This document shows, piece after piece, positions 24,575-33,900 of a stretch of 58,197 bases of DNA. This DNA is from an uncultured Lachnospiraceae bacterium. GTDB lineage: Bacteria > Bacillota > Clostridia > Lachnospirales > Lachnospiraceae. Location: contig CAJTSD010000021.1 of the NCBI GenBank assembly GCA_910578795.1, positions 1 through 58,197 on the forward strand, read 5' to 3'. Each line of letters opens with the position of its first letter. The stretch's first letter is position 1. Both the position numbers and the translations under genes were made by a program. The notes under the pieces were generated by a model. It was not told the origin of the DNA, searched no databases, and saw only the letters and a program-made list of their open reading frames with translations.

Positions 24575-25477
24575 TTACTCATTTTCCCTTGCGTCATATC
24601 CGAAATTTTTCATCAGAAAATCACTGTCCCGCCAGTCCTTTTTTACCTTTACCCAAAGCCGCAAATTCACATGCTGCTCCAATAAATCCTCGATTTCAGG
24701 GCGCGCAAGCGAACCGATTTTCTTTAACATCTGCCCGCCCTTTCCGATTATAATGCCTTTATGCGACTCTCGCTCACAGACAATCGTCGCGTCAATATCC
24801 ACTATTTTCCTTCCATACTTCATCTGCTCAATCACAACCGCCACGCCATGCGGTATTTCCTCGTCAATGTTTTGCAGCACCTTCTCGCGCACAAGCTCCG
24901 CCACAATCTGACGCGTCGGCTGGTCAGTAACGGTATCCTCGTCATAAAAGGCAGGTCCATATGGAAGATATTTCATAATCTGCTCAATAAGCACCTGAGT
25001 ATTGTCATTCTTTAACGCAGACACCGGAACAATTTCCGCAAAATCAAGCTGCCCGCGGTACGCATCAATATACCCCAAAAGCTGCTCCTTTTTCACCGTA
25101 TCAATCTTATTGACTACAAGAATGACCGGCGCCTTGACTTTTTTGAGTTCCTCGATAATATGCCGCTCTCCTGCACCGATATAATCCGTAGGCTCCACAA
25201 GCCAAAGCACCACGTCAACTTCCCTTAAGCTGTGCTGCGCCACGTTCACCATATAGTCACCAAGCTTGTTTTTTGCCTTATGAATGCCCGGCGTGTCTAT
25301 AAACACAATCTGCCCTTCGTCAGAAGTGTAGACGGTCTGAATGCGGTTTCTTGTCGTCTGCGGCTTCTTTGACGTAATCGCAATTTTCTGCCCGATGATG
25401 CAATTCATCAACGTGGATTTTCCCACGTTCGGTCTTCCAATCAACGCCACAAAGCCTGATTTATAATTTTCGTTCAT
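24575..25477 (-). CDS. era: GTPase Era
   Basis: A 300-residue Era GTPase for 16S rRNA maturation and 30S assembly. G1 is GRPNVGKST, the effector region KPQTTRNRIQ, G3 DTPGIH and G4 NKID. The C-terminal KH domain carries ESHKGIIIGKGGQMLKKIG. The start at 25477 is preferred because GAGG lies 9 bases upstream. An ATG five codons earlier forms a TAATG overlap with the peptidase stop but lacks its own ribosome site. The order peptidase-era-yqzL-recO is conserved in related genomes. Confidence 0.96.
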   Translation of the reverse strand: MNENYKSGFVALIGRPNVGKSTLMNCIIGQKIAITSKKPQTTRNRIQTVYTSDEGQIVFIDTPGIHKAKNKLGDYMVNVAQHSLREVDVVLWLVEPTDYIGAGERHIIEELKKVKAPVILVVNKIDTVKKEQLLGYIDAYRGQLDFAEIVPVSALKNDNTQVLIEQIMKYLPYGPAFYDEDTVTDQPTRQIVAELVREKVLQNIDEEIPHGVAVVIEQMKYGRKIVDIDATIVCERESHKGIIIGKGGQMLKKIGSLARPEIEDLLEQHVNLRLWVKVKKDWRDSDFLMKNFGYDARENE

Positions 25478-25491
25478 TTGTTGTAACCTCA

Positions 25492-28419
25492 TTAGTGAAA
25501 TAAATTTTCCACTTCCATAAACAATTCTTTATTTTCCTCAATGGACTGCCCGTTTCCGACCACACAGATGGCATTCTGCGCCATCACTGCGTCAGCCAGT
25601 CCGGCAAGCGCCCTGATATCCTCCTGCGTACATGCCAAAAGCTCGTCGCGCTCCTTCTGCACATCCTCATAATCCAAATTCGTAAAATATGCGCTTGCGG
25701 AACGGCTTCCCTTGACTGATGGAGTCATCGGCACGTCCAAATCCGCGACTGCACCGATAATATACTTCGTCATCGTGCGCTCGTCGGCAAGAAACTCCCT
25801 TACATAATCCCCCGTCTTTTCAAATATGTCAACGGTTTTTTTCAAATTCGGGTCCCTGTACGACACAAGATAGCTGTCGCCCGTCTTCCCGAAGCTGCAC
25901 ATGCAGCCATAAGCGCCGCCCTTCACACGCACGTTCGTCCAAAGATAATCATACCCTAAAATTACCTTCAAAACCCTTAACGCACCCGTATACTGGTAAT
26001 CCGTATTCGTCCTGTAATTTCCGGCACGGCACACATACTGCACCTGCGCGGACGTCGAAAACGCTTCATTTTGCAGTTTTGGCGTAAGCGCAAACCGCTC
26101 TTTTCGAACCTCCTGCGTAAACAGCCCTTCCTTTATGCCAGGCAGCAGATTCTCTAAACACTCGTATCCTTCCTTTGTGGCAGTCAAATCCACCATCATG
26201 TTTTCCGGTCGGAAAATGCATTTCATCAGCTCGTCAAGCTTTTCTGTCAGATCGTCCCTGCAATCCCCAAAATCCGCTGTCAGCCTTTCTAGCAGACGGT
26301 AACATGGCAGTCCGCTCACAAGCTCCGAAACAGCCGCCGTTTCACTAAAATAGGACATTGCCCGCACTGCCGCAAGCGAATGTGCAGAGGAAGTCATATT
26401 GCCCTGCATTCTTGACTTTAGCTCCTCTAATATCTCAAGAACCCGGTCCGTGTCCGTAAGCTTTGACGATGTAATAATTTCATTCATCAATGCTAACGCA
26501 GGTTCCATCTCGTCATACATCGCCTTTGTCTTGACCTCAAAAGTTAATTTATATTCATTCAGTTTTTTTGCGTTTACATACGTATTCACGGAACTTACAA
26601 TCCCGCCCGTATGAATATTCATTTCATTATAAAGCGCTCCATAGGAATACTGCTTTGTATCAACATAGCCCAAAATGTTCTTTAGCACACCGATATAGGC
26701 AAACAAATCTGCCGGAACATTTGACACATCAAATATCAGCTTCATGTAAGCAATTCCATTTGTCTGTACATCATGAAACAGCACCTTTGTCCCGTGGGCT
26801 TCCCGAACCTCGTTGATAAAAGGCTCCGCCTCCTTTTTCATGTCCGCCCTTGTAAGCATCGGAATTTTTGCCAAATCCTCTGGCGCATCCTGCGCATCCT
26901 GAAACGCATTTAATGCCTGCGTTTCCTTGACAATTTCCTTGATTTGCGCATCACTTAAACTGGCTTTATAATCCGCAAGCTTCTTTGCAAGCGCCTGCTC
27001 CTTCTTTGCCGTAAGCCCTTCCTTTGGCGAAAGCACCAACACGGATTTATGCTGATTGTTGATGAGATAGCGCTCAATCAGCTTCTCATAATAATCCGTG
27101 TCGATTTTCTCCTTCAGCGTCTTAAACAAATCAATTGCCTCAATCATGTCAAACGGCATATGGTCATCATAAAGCCACGAATCCAACATCTGCAGCCCAT
27201 ACATCAGTCCCTTTGGATAGGAACCAAAATCCGCTTCCCTATAACGGAATTCATAGTAATTTAATCCTGCAAGAAGCGATTTCTTGTCAATTCCCTCACG
27301 TACAAGACGGTGGAGCTCCTCCTCAATCGTTTCCACAAATTCGTCCTTCTGCGCGTCATTTGCATTCTTTGCAACAATCGAAAAATATGGCTGGTAAATG
27401 CCATTATCATAAACCGAATAAATCTCCGTACCGATATTTTTATGAATCAGCGCAAGCTTAACAGGCGCCGCCGACGCCGAACAGATGGCATATTCCAAAA
27501 TCTGCATGGCAAAATAAAGCTCTTTATCAAGGCTTGTGCCCACTACCATATTATAGGAAAGATACGTGTTGTTCTCCAACGCCTCCCCCTCCATCACAGG
27601 ATAGTCTTTTTTCACCAAAACAGGATTTGCGAACGGCTTTTGCAGCGTAAGCTTTGAGGCAATTTCCAAGCGGTCAAAATGACTTAAATACTGCTCGTCC
27701 ATCCACGCAAGCTTTTCCGCCATATCCATGTTTCCATACAGATAAATATAGCTGTTTGACGGGTGATAATACTTCCCGTGAAATCCCAAAAACTGCTCGT
27801 ACGTAAGTTCGGGAATGACATCAGGATCACCGCCCGACTCCACACCATATGCCGTATCCGGAAACAGGGAATTGACCACCTCCCTGTCATGAATCTCGTC
27901 AGGCGCGGAAAACGCCCCCTTCATCTCATTATAAACGACACCGTTTATTGTAAGCGGGGCAGCCTCGTCCTCCAGTTCATAATGCCATCCCTCCTGCCGG
28001 AAAATGTTCTCTTCTTTATAAATATTTGGATAAAAAACCGCGTCCAAATAAACGTGCATCAGATTTTGAAAATCCTTGTCATTACAGCTTGCCACCGGAT
28101 AAACCGTTTTGTCACTGTATGTCATGGCATTTAAAAACGTATTCAGCGAGCCCTTTACAAGCTCCACAAACGGATCCTTCACGGGAAACTCCTTAGAACC
28201 ACAAAGCACCGTATGCTCTATAATATGCGGCACGCCTGTCGAGTCTGTCGGCGGCGTGCGAAAGCCGATATAAAACACCTTGTTCTCGTCGTCATTGCTT
28301 AAAAGTGCAATCCTTGCCCCTGTTTTTTTGTGCCTTAACAGATAGCTCATCGAACCAATATCGTCAATCATTCTTTGTTCTAACACTTCATAAGCCGTAA
28401 GCTCCTCTATTTTCCTCAT
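25492..28419 (-). CDS. M16C family zinc peptidase (presequence-protease-like)
   Basis: A 975-residue metallopeptidase of the insulinase superfamily, M16C/PreP type. The inverted zinc motif HIIEH lies near residue 70 in GVPHIIEHTVLCGS, followed by KGSLNTFLNAMTYSDKTVYP, the classic M16C signature. The length fits the four-domain clamshell. The ATG at 28419 is favoured, with AAAGGAG 13 bases upstream; a TTG at 28452 is the alternative. There is no signal peptide, so it probably degrades peptides in the cytoplasm. It is in line with the unknown gene at 28463 and with era. Confidence 0.93.
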   Translation of the reverse strand: MRKIEELTAYEVLEQRMIDDIGSMSYLLRHKKTGARIALLSNDDENKVFYIGFRTPPTDSTGVPHIIEHTVLCGSKEFPVKDPFVELVKGSLNTFLNAMTYSDKTVYPVASCNDKDFQNLMHVYLDAVFYPNIYKEENIFRQEGWHYELEDEAAPLTINGVVYNEMKGAFSAPDEIHDREVVNSLFPDTAYGVESGGDPDVIPELTYEQFLGFHGKYYHPSNSYIYLYGNMDMAEKLAWMDEQYLSHFDRLEIASKLTLQKPFANPVLVKKDYPVMEGEALENNTYLSYNMVVGTSLDKELYFAMQILEYAICSASAAPVKLALIHKNIGTEIYSVYDNGIYQPYFSIVAKNANDAQKDEFVETIEEELHRLVREGIDKKSLLAGLNYYEFRYREADFGSYPKGLMYGLQMLDSWLYDDHMPFDMIEAIDLFKTLKEKIDTDYYEKLIERYLINNQHKSVLVLSPKEGLTAKKEQALAKKLADYKASLSDAQIKEIVKETQALNAFQDAQDAPEDLAKIPMLTRADMKKEAEPFINEVREAHGTKVLFHDVQTNGIAYMKLIFDVSNVPADLFAYIGVLKNILGYVDTKQYSYGALYNEMNIHTGGIVSSVNTYVNAKKLNEYKLTFEVKTKAMYDEMEPALALMNEIITSSKLTDTDRVLEILEELKSRMQGNMTSSAHSLAAVRAMSYFSETAAVSELVSGLPCYRLLERLTADFGDCRDDLTEKLDELMKCIFRPENMMVDLTATKEGYECLENLLPGIKEGLFTQEVRKERFALTPKLQNEAFSTSAQVQYVCRAGNYRTNTDYQYTGALRVLKVILGYDYLWTNVRVKGGAYGCMCSFGKTGDSYLVSYRDPNLKKTVDIFEKTGDYVREFLADERTMTKYIIGAVADLDVPMTPSVKGSRSASAYFTNLDYEDVQKERDELLACTQEDIRALAGLADAVMAQNAICVVGNGQSIEENKELFMEVENLFH

Positions 28420-28462
28420 TGCTCTATAAAAGCTCCTTTCCCTGTTCTCCAACCGTCTTTTT

Positions 28463-28894
28463 TCAGATATTCATAACCATTAGCGCAAGCTTGGAAATGG
28501 AAATGTCCTCAATCACCATCTGCTGCTCTTCTACCCTGTCCCGGTACTCATTACAAAACTGCTGAACCGGACACGTCTTATGCACCCACTTTTCCTTCGT
28601 TTTTCCCGATAAGCCCCGCTTTTTTTCCCGATAGCAGATGCGTACCATAAGCTTTAGCTGCTCAAAAACGCGAAAAGTAAACGACTGCGTATCCAGCGTC
28701 ATCAAATGCGCCGATATGGTCTGATTTAAATCCGCGTCCTTTGCAAGATACCCGTTTATAATCGCCTTGAATTTAAACGGTACGTCATCGCGTTCCATCA
28801 TTTCAGTATAGCGCAGCTCCCTTCCAAAATATACACAGCCTGTATCCTGAATGACATATTTGAAATCGTCATATTGCACATTTTTATTCTGCAT
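28463..28894 (-). CDS. Uncharacterised protein coupled to the sigma-70-like gene
   Basis: A 143-residue soluble protein. The ATG at 28894 has AAGGGG 7 bases upstream and overlaps the stop of the sigma-like gene by 11 bp, which points to translational coupling. It contains YVIQDTGCVYFGRELRYTE near the start, a basic middle (CYREKKRGLSGKTKEKWVHK) and a conserved-looking C-terminus with CPVQQFCNEYRD. I do not recognise the family. The coupling suggests it works with the sigma-70-like protein upstream, but nothing in the sequence shows how. Confidence 0.8.
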   Translation of the reverse strand: MQNKNVQYDDFKYVIQDTGCVYFGRELRYTEMMERDDVPFKFKAIINGYLAKDADLNQTISAHLMTLDTQSFTFRVFEQLKLMVRICYREKKRGLSGKTKEKWVHKTCPVQQFCNEYRDRVEEQQMVIEDISISKLALMVMNI

Positions 28895-29636
28895 TGGTAT
28901 CCCCTTCGATATAATCAATATGGTCCGCGGAAAGCTTCACTGCCTCGTTCACTTTTTCTTCGGTCAGTCCAAGCTCGTCCGCCACTTCCTTTGCACTCAC
29001 CTTGCGCAACAGATTATCATAAAGCTCCTTTGCCTTATCATTGACCTCATTCACTTTATTCAGCACGTTTTCACCAAGCTCACGGTTGTCAAAGTCATCT
29101 CCAATTGATGTTTCCATCGCGTCCATTACCATTTTCACGAGAAATCCTGCCACCTCGTCAATTCCCTCAACGCACTCAAGCATTGTGACTGCCATTGAAA
29201 GCGCAACGTTGCCTTCCCCGATTAAGTCCTCCACCAAAACGCCCTGTCCCGCATAAAGCTTTGACAGCTCCACAACCTCCAAAAGATAAATCTCCACAAG
29301 CTTTGCCTGCGCATCCTTATCCCCTGCAAGCGCCGACATCATCACGGCACGTTTTTCACCGTCTGTCACATCCGGCAGCTCCTTGAGTTCGTTTAAATAC
29401 ATTGCAAGGAAATTGACATCCTCTCCGGAAAGATGTTCTTCCACATTGCCCGGCTCATCAATACCGATATTATTTTTATTCAGATAATCATACAGTAACG
29501 TCAGTTGTTCTTCATTCAACTGCCATTTTCCAAATTCCTCATCAATCTGCCCATTTGTAAGCATATTTCCCTGTAAGCGCGCCGTTTCCTTAAGCTGCTC
29601 CAATCCTGCAATAAAAGCCTGCTGGTTTTGTTCCAT
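28884..29636 (-). CDS. Degenerate sigma-70-like protein lacking region 4
   Basis: A 250-residue acidic protein whose layout follows RpoD. Residues about 11-62 resemble region 1.1 (LKETARLQGNMLTNGQIDEE; LYDYLNKNNIGIDE), 76-110 region 1.2 (FLAMYLNELKELPDVTDGEK), 111-152 regions 2.1-2.2 (AKLVEIYLLEVVELSKLYAG; LVEDLIGEGNVALSMAV) and 190-240 region 3 (VSAKEVADELGLTEEKV). The region 2.3-2.4 segment that should hold the melting aromatics reads VAGFLVKMVMDAMETS, without the Trp/Tyr residues, and region 4 is absent. It may bind core polymerase or another partner but is unlikely to open promoters alone. It is coupled to the gene at 28463. Confidence 0.72.
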   Translation of the reverse strand: MEQNQQAFIAGLEQLKETARLQGNMLTNGQIDEEFGKWQLNEEQLTLLYDYLNKNNIGIDEPGNVEEHLSGEDVNFLAMYLNELKELPDVTDGEKRAVMMSALAGDKDAQAKLVEIYLLEVVELSKLYAGQGVLVEDLIGEGNVALSMAVTMLECVEGIDEVAGFLVKMVMDAMETSIGDDFDNRELGENVLNKVNEVNDKAKELYDNLLRKVSAKEVADELGLTEEKVNEAVKLSADHIDYIEGDTNAE

Positions 29637-29678
29637 TTGATTGCTGTTCTCCTTTATCCGGTTTTCCTCTCATCTATC

Positions 29679-30557
29679 TCATTGAACATGTGTATGTGTA
29701 AACAGATGATCCTGACAATACTCATAATTTCCATTGCATTTTGAGCAGAACCGAAATTCCGCGTCAGGATTATCCTCGCTGTTTTTGCCGCAGACCGCAC
29801 ATTTATGCTTTGCGACTGACATTGGACGCGCCTTTCTTACTTCCTTATTAAAGTCATGCCTGCGTTTCACCTCGCGCGGCGACATCCGGCGGATACCACT
29901 TCTTGTCATTAAGAAGAACACGACAAAATTCAAAAGTGACGCCGCAATCACAACTTTTCCGATAATATCCGTATTCATCATGCTCCAAAGCAGCAGTACA
30001 CCGTACGCAATTCCAAGCCACTTTACCTTAATCGGCACAATAAACATCAACAATACACGCGCCTCTGGAAAGGTCATTGCAAACCCTAAGAAAATCGACA
30101 TGTTTACATAAAATGTGCTAAAAGACAGCGCAATCAGTCCAAAATATGCCGCTTCTCCGTAATAATTCATTAAAAAGTTTAAATTGAAAACCGGCAAATA
30201 ACTCAATCCCATAAGCACAAAGCTGCCAATCGCCGTAAAAATCATTCCCATGAAAATATATACGTTATAATAAAAGGTTCCCCATGTGCGCTCTAAATCA
30301 TTTCCCACGGAATAATAGAAATACAACATAACAATTGTCAATAAATCCAGCCGCTCCGGCGGAATAATAATCCATGTGACAAGCCGCCAAACCTGCCCAT
30401 GCAAAATCAAGTACGGATTCAGTGACAAATAATTCATAAAGCCGGCGTTGATTATTTGCAGCAAATATCCCAGTATATATCCGAAAATCAAGTATTTTGA
30501 CAGATTCGGGATTGCATACCTTCCGATTTTACGCTCGAGTTTATTTAAAAAATTCAT
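29679..30557 (-). CDS. Rhomboid-like membrane protein with C-terminal zinc-ribbon-like tail
   Basis: A 292-residue membrane protein with about six hydrophobic segments between 20 and 215. The block HGQVWRLVTWIIIPP and the motif FPEARVLLMFIVPIKVKWLG are typical of rhomboid/derlin-fold proteins. The catalytic GxSG serine motif is not present, so it is probably an inactive rhomboid. The soluble tail has CAVCGKNSED...FRFCSKCNGNYEYC, a zinc-ribbon-like cysteine set. The start at 30557 is favoured (AAAGGAG 13 bases upstream; an intervening ATG is too close to it). It is the first gene of the run that includes the sigma-like and M16 peptidase genes. Confidence 0.75.
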   Translation of the reverse strand: MNFLNKLERKIGRYAIPNLSKYLIFGYILGYLLQIINAGFMNYLSLNPYLILHGQVWRLVTWIIIPPERLDLLTIVMLYFYYSVGNDLERTWGTFYYNVYIFMGMIFTAIGSFVLMGLSYLPVFNLNFLMNYYGEAAYFGLIALSFSTFYVNMSIFLGFAMTFPEARVLLMFIVPIKVKWLGIAYGVLLLWSMMNTDIIGKVVIAASLLNFVVFFLMTRSGIRRMSPREVKRRHDFNKEVRKARPMSVAKHKCAVCGKNSEDNPDAEFRFCSKCNGNYEYCQDHLFTHTHVQ

Positions 30558-30610
30558 GTTTCCAACCATACTCCTTTCCAAAATCATGCAAATGGCTGCA
30601 CTCGCTTTTC

Positions 30611-30639
30611 AGTATAGCATTCATAACGCCAAAAGTAAA
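30611..30639 (-). promoter_or_regulatory. Promoter of the rhomboid-like gene run
   Basis: Minus-strand TTTACT (30639-30634), 17 bases ending in TGC (extended -10) and TATACT (30616-30611), 54 bases before the chosen start. It lies in the divergent gap to the activase gene. Confidence 0.7.
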
Positions 30640-30956
30640 CCAATCTTCCAAGACTTCATTTTTTCTTTATTTTTCCCACAATTTTTCAATTCCGATAATA
30701 TTTTCAAACTATTTTTCATAAACTTTACGGACAACATCTTCTAAGGGATAAAATTTCCATAAAATCCAAAAATGCGCAAACTTTTCATGTTGCCTTTTTT
30801 AAATTGCTGTCGTATAATGACAAATGTATGTTTAAAACGGTCGAATGTTATTTGTTTTATGATAAAACGGCACGACGCCATGACACACGGGTTTCATACA
30901 AGGCAGATTCGTGCAGGCGCGCAGATAGGTTTTGCGTGCAGGAATGGAGGCTTATC
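30640..30956 (+). promoter_or_regulatory. Divergent gap: activase promoter and ~130-base leader
   Basis: The gap between the rhomboid-like gene (minus) and the activase gene (plus) holds a near-consensus promoter on the plus strand: TTGCCT (30790-30795), 17 bases, TATAAT (30813-30818). The transcript would have a leader of about 130 bases. The leader contains the octamer CGTGCAGG twice (around 30911 and 30935) but no recognised riboswitch. The bases 30640-30780 are A/T-rich and show nothing else I can assign. Confidence 0.75.
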
Positions 30957-33900
30957 ATGAGTAAGAAAATTTATACGCTGGGAATTGATATCGGTTCAAC
31001 AACCGTCAAGGTCGCAATTTTAGACGCGGGACACCGGCTGCTGTTTTCGGACTATCAAAGACACTATGCAAATATACGCGAAACGCTCTCCTCTCTTTTA
31101 CAGGACGCGTACAAAAAACTTGGCAATATTAAGCTTTGCCCCATGATTACGGGGTCGGGAGGGCTCACGCTTGCCAACCATTTGGGTGTGCCATTTGTGC
31201 AGGAGGTTATCGCAGTTTCAAGCGCTTTGCAGGAGCTTGCGCCAAAGACTGATGTGGCAATTGAGCTCGGCGGAGAGGATGCAAAAATCATTTATTTTGA
31301 AGGCGGAAATGTCGAGCAGCGCATGAACGGGATTTGCGCGGGCGGAACGGGTTCTTTTATTGACCAAATGGCGTCGCTGATTCAGACGGACGCATCCGGT
31401 CTTAATGAATATGCCAAAAATTATCATTCCTTATATACCATTGCGGCACGCTGCGGCGTGTTTGCAAAAACGGATATCCAGCCGCTTATCAACGAAGGCG
31501 CGACAAAAGAGGATTTGTCGGCTTCCATCTTTCAGGCGGTTGTCAATCAGACCATCAGTGGTCTTGCCTGCGGGAAACCGATTCGCGGGCATGTTGCGTT
31601 TTTGGGCGGACCGCTTCATTTCCTTTCGGAATTAAAGACTGCTTTTATCCGCACACTCAAGCTCGACGAAGAGCATATTATCGATACGGCAAATTCGCAT
31701 CTGTTTGCGGCAATTGGCTCCGCACTCAATGCTAAGGAAACCGTTTCTTTTTCCATGTCGGAAATGGTGGATAAACTGTCCGGCGATATTAAAATGGAAT
31801 TTGAGGTAGCACGCATGGAGCCGTTGTTTGCAAATGAAGCCGATTATGACAGCTTTTGCAGACGCCACGGCTCCCATCACGTAAAAAATGCAACGCTTGA
31901 GAATTATCACGGCAAATGCTTTTTGGGCATTGACGCCGGAAGTACCACGACCAAAATTGCGGTGGTTGCGGAAGACGGTACGCTCTTGTATTCATTTTAC
32001 AGCAACAACAACGGCAGTCCATTAAACACGGCAATCGCTTCCATTCAGGAAATCTACAGGCTGCTTCCCAACGATGCCAAAATTGTGCGTTCCTGCTCGA
32101 CAGGTTACGGCGAGGCTTTGTTTAAGGCAGCGTTTATGCTTGACGAAGGGGAAGTCGAAACGGTTGCGCACTACTATGCCGCTGCATTTTTTAATCCCGA
32201 TGTGGACTGCATTATCGACATCGGCGGGCAGGACATGAAGTGTATCAAAATCAAAAATCAAACTGTTGATTCCGTCCAGCTCAACGAGGCGTGTTCGTCC
32301 GGCTGCGGTTCATTTATTGAAACCTTTGCAAAATCGCTTAATTACAGTGTGCAGGACTTTGCAAAAGCCGCACTCTTTGCAAAACACCCGATTGATTTGG
32401 GAACGCGTTGCACCGTGTTTATGAACTCCAAGGTAAAGCAGGCGCAGAAAGAGGGCGCGGAGGTATCCGATATTTCCGCAGGGCTTGCGTATTCCGTTAT
32501 CAAAAACGCCTTATTTAAAGTCATCAAAGTTTCCGATGCAAGCGAGCTTGGAACACATATTGTTGTCCAAGGCGGTACTTTTTACAATGACGCGGTTCTT
32601 AGAAGTTTTGAAAAAATTGCGGACTGCGAAGTTATCAGACCGGATATTGCCGGTATTATGGGTGCTTTTGGTGCGGCACTCATTGCAAGGGAACGCTATC
32701 AGGCAGCTCCTGATACGGCTTCCACCATGCTCTCCATTGAACAGATTAATGCATTACAGTTTACCACGTCACTTGTAAAATGTCAGGGTTGTACAAATGC
32801 CTGTCGTCTTACCGTAAATAAATTCTCCGACGGCAGAAATTACATATCAGGAAACCGTTGCGAGCGTGGTCTTGGTAAAACAAAATCGCAAAACAATGTG
32901 CCGAATTTATTTGAATATAAATTAAAACGTCTGTTTTCTTACGAACCTCTCTCAGAAACAGCGGCAGTGCGCGGCAGTGTCGGCATTCCGAGAGTCCTGA
33001 ATATGTACGAAAACTATCCGTTTTGGTTTACATTATTTACGAAGCTGAACTACCGTGTGGTGCTCTCCCCTGTTTCGAACAGAACGATTTATGAGATGGG
33101 TATCGAATCCATTCCAAGCGAATCCGAATGCTATCCGGCAAAGCTTGCACACGGTCATATAGAATGGCTTATAAAGCAAAATGTGGACTTTATCTTCTAC
33201 CCTTCCCTCTTTTATGAGAGAAACGAGTTTGATGAGGCGAACAACCACTACAACTGTCCGATTGTCACATCGTATTCTGAGAACATTAAGAATAATGTAG
33301 AAGCCATCGGGCGTGGTGAAGTCGTATTCAAAAACCCATTTTTATCCTTTAAGGAACCAAAGCTAATTTTTCAGGCTCTTGCCGCGGAATTTCCTGAAAT
33401 TCCAGCCAACGAACTAAAGGAGGCGGTCAATGCGGCATGGCAGGAGCTTGACAATGTCAGAACGGATATGTATAAAAAGGGGGAAGAGGTTATTGCCTAC
33501 CTTGAGGAACATCATGCGCGCGGCATCGTGCTTGCGGGCAGACCGTACCATATTGATCCCGAAATTAACCACGGCATTCCGGAGCTGATTAACTCTTACG
33601 GGATTGCCGTGCTTACGGAAGATTCCGTTTCACACCTTGCAAAGCCGGAGCGTCCTTTGATTGTTTCCGACCAGTGGATGTACCATTCCAGGCTTTATGC
33701 CGCCGCAAGCTATGTAAAAACAAGGGACGATTTGGATTTGATACAACTTAACTCTTTTGGCTGCGGTCTTGACGCGGTTACGACCGATCAGGTGAACGAT
33801 ATTCTTTCCGGTTCGGGAAAGATTTATACCTGCTTAAAAATCGACGAGGTTAACAATCTCGGCGCCGCAAGAATCCGTATCCGCTCACTGCTTTCTGCCA

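Noticed and set aside
30804..30956. N-terminal extension of the activase by 51 codons
   Set aside because: The extension begins with TTG inside the -10/start-site region of the promoter; the ATG at 30957 has GGAGG and starts the conserved domain.
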